From an uncultured bacterium (GTDB lineage Bacteria; Patescibacteriota; Gracilibacteria; UBA4473), in the NCBI GenBank assembly GCA_947311285.1, contig CAMZKS010000060.1, positions 1-15,177 on the forward strand: DNA of 15,177 bases. The letters are read 5' to 3'. Below the pieces are notes generated by a model. It was not told the DNA's origin, did not search any database, and saw nothing but the letters and a program-made list of their open reading frames with translations. Positions within the stretch are counted from its first letter, which is position 1; each line of letters begins with the position of its first letter. Of this stretch, positions 14,473 through 15,177 are shown piece by piece. The translations under genes were made by a program, and so were the position numbers.

Positions 14473-15177
14473 TTACGTAGCTCCGTTACATAATGTACCA
14501 AAATCTCACAAAAATCAGTCACAGCCCGATCATCTAAGAACTGATGTAATGAAATTCGAATCGGATACTGCCAGGTTGAATCCGACTCGATATATTTAAT
14601 AACCTCCGTTGGGCTCATAATATCACTGGCACAAGCCGACCCCGTAGAGATACAAATAGATTCTTCTTTTGAAAGCACCGACATCAATTCCGAACCACGC
14701 ACCCCTTTAAAAGCTACATTGATAACTCCTGTTACTCGAGGTGTGTTATCGGCATGAAACTTATAGTCTGGAATTAAATTTACAATTGTATTTCTAATTT
14801 GAGTTTCCCAAAGTTCAAACTGTGCTTTATGCTCTACATGATTCAGCTTCCACCGATCAAAGGCTTTAGCCGTGGCCGCTACTAAGTAAGGGCTTTTAGT
14901 GTGACTGTCCTTAGAAATCTCAGGCCAGGCTTCCGGATTTTTTAAATAAAGAATTCCAATATGTTTTGGTCCATAAAATTTTTGTGGTGTAAAAATACCT
15001 GCATCACAATTTTTAAAATCAGGTAATTCTCCCTTTGCAAAACTTTGCGAATAATCACGTAGAATAAACGTGTTAGGGAACTTTTTACGCAAAGTATCGG
15101 CTTCGTAAATTTGCCCTGTCTCAGAATTTGCCCCCATCAAAGCCGCAAGTTTCGCTTCTTGAGGCAAACCTTCTAAT
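14469..15177 (-). CDS. Cysteine desulfurase-like class V aminotransferase (partial, N-terminus off the right edge)
   Basis: The frame is open to the right edge, so the TTG at 15167 is not a credible start; 235 residues of an expected 380-400 are visible. PLP-dependent enzymes of this family take sulfur from cysteine for Fe-S clusters or tRNA thiolation. Landmarks in order: GANSETG (ring-contacting Asn, as in VNNEIG of IscS), RDYSQS (Asp binding the pyridine N, and Gln), FTPQKFYGPKHIG (Schiff-base Lys), and STGSACAS with the sulfur-carrying Cys. The residue before the PLP lysine is Gln where IscS/NifS have His. The loop around the Cys is short and close to the NifS/SufS-like core. No Fe-S scaffold gene follows; the next genes are a hydrolase, an unknown and exonuclease III, joined by ATGA overlap. 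Confidence 0.88.
   Translation of the reverse strand, partial: LEGLPQEAKLAALMGANSETGQIYEADTLRKKFPNTFILRDYSQSFAKGELPDFKNCDAGIFTPQKFYGPKHIGILYLKNPEAWPEISKDSHTKSPYLVAATAKAFDRWKLNHVEHKAQFELWETQIRNTIVNLIPDYKFHADNTPRVTGVINVAFKGVRGSELMSVLSKEESICISTGSACASDIMSPTEVIKYIESDSTWQYPIRISLHQFLDDRAVTDFCEILVHYVTELRK

Noticed and set aside
1..15177. CRISPR array or insertion sequence
   Set aside because: No regularly spaced repeats with unique spacers and no transposase were seen; the iterons are contiguous and too few.

Overview
The window joins two regions of different character, meeting at about position 6000 in a tRNA-Val gene. Most annotated genes use a standard code, with TGA working as a stop (for example in three ATGA start/stop overlaps), which argues against the recoded-UGA Gracilibacteria/Absconditabacteria. 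The right part has no clear Shine-Dalgarno sites before topA, the lipoprotein or the HD-like gene, has tight overlapping operons, and has a topoisomerase I ending in Toprim C-terminal repeats instead of zinc fingers. This fits a small-genome bacterium of the Patescibacteria/CPR type, but the lineage cannot be fixed from this sequence alone.

Left part (1-6017, AT-rich) looks like one end of an integrative element. It holds a large serine recombinase whose last codons overlap the 3' end of the tRNA-Val gene, a phage terminase-small-subunit-like HTH protein, a small ORF, and a non-coding region (3807-4104) with three 21-bp iterons and inverted repeats. Leftward from 3361 runs a cargo transcription unit: a good promoter, a strongly structured RNA leader of about 150 nt with its own 18-codon ORF and a terminator-like end, two small membrane proteins, and a very large protein (795 codons visible, running off the left edge). 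I read the large protein as a member of an uncharacterised HEAT-like repeat family seen in bacterial defence contexts; that is inference from pattern memory. The RNA leader plus this operon is the best candidate for an undescribed system.

The junction (5961-6111) holds an intact tRNA-Val(CAC) with encoded CCA, its promoter, and its terminator, which lies inside the recombinase coding sequence on the other strand.

Right part (6106-15177) is chromosomal: a YdcF/SanA-like DUF218 membrane protein and a small exported protein in one operon, driven by a promoter that appears to give a leaderless mRNA and is followed by two identical 14-bp palindromes; topA; a divergent HD-phosphohydrolase-like gene broken by a -1 shift at an A6 run; a large lipoprotein with an internal duplication and acidic tail; a terminator between convergent genes; and a leftward operon of four genes linked by ATGA overlaps (cysteine desulfurase-like, alpha/beta hydrolase, unknown, exonuclease III).
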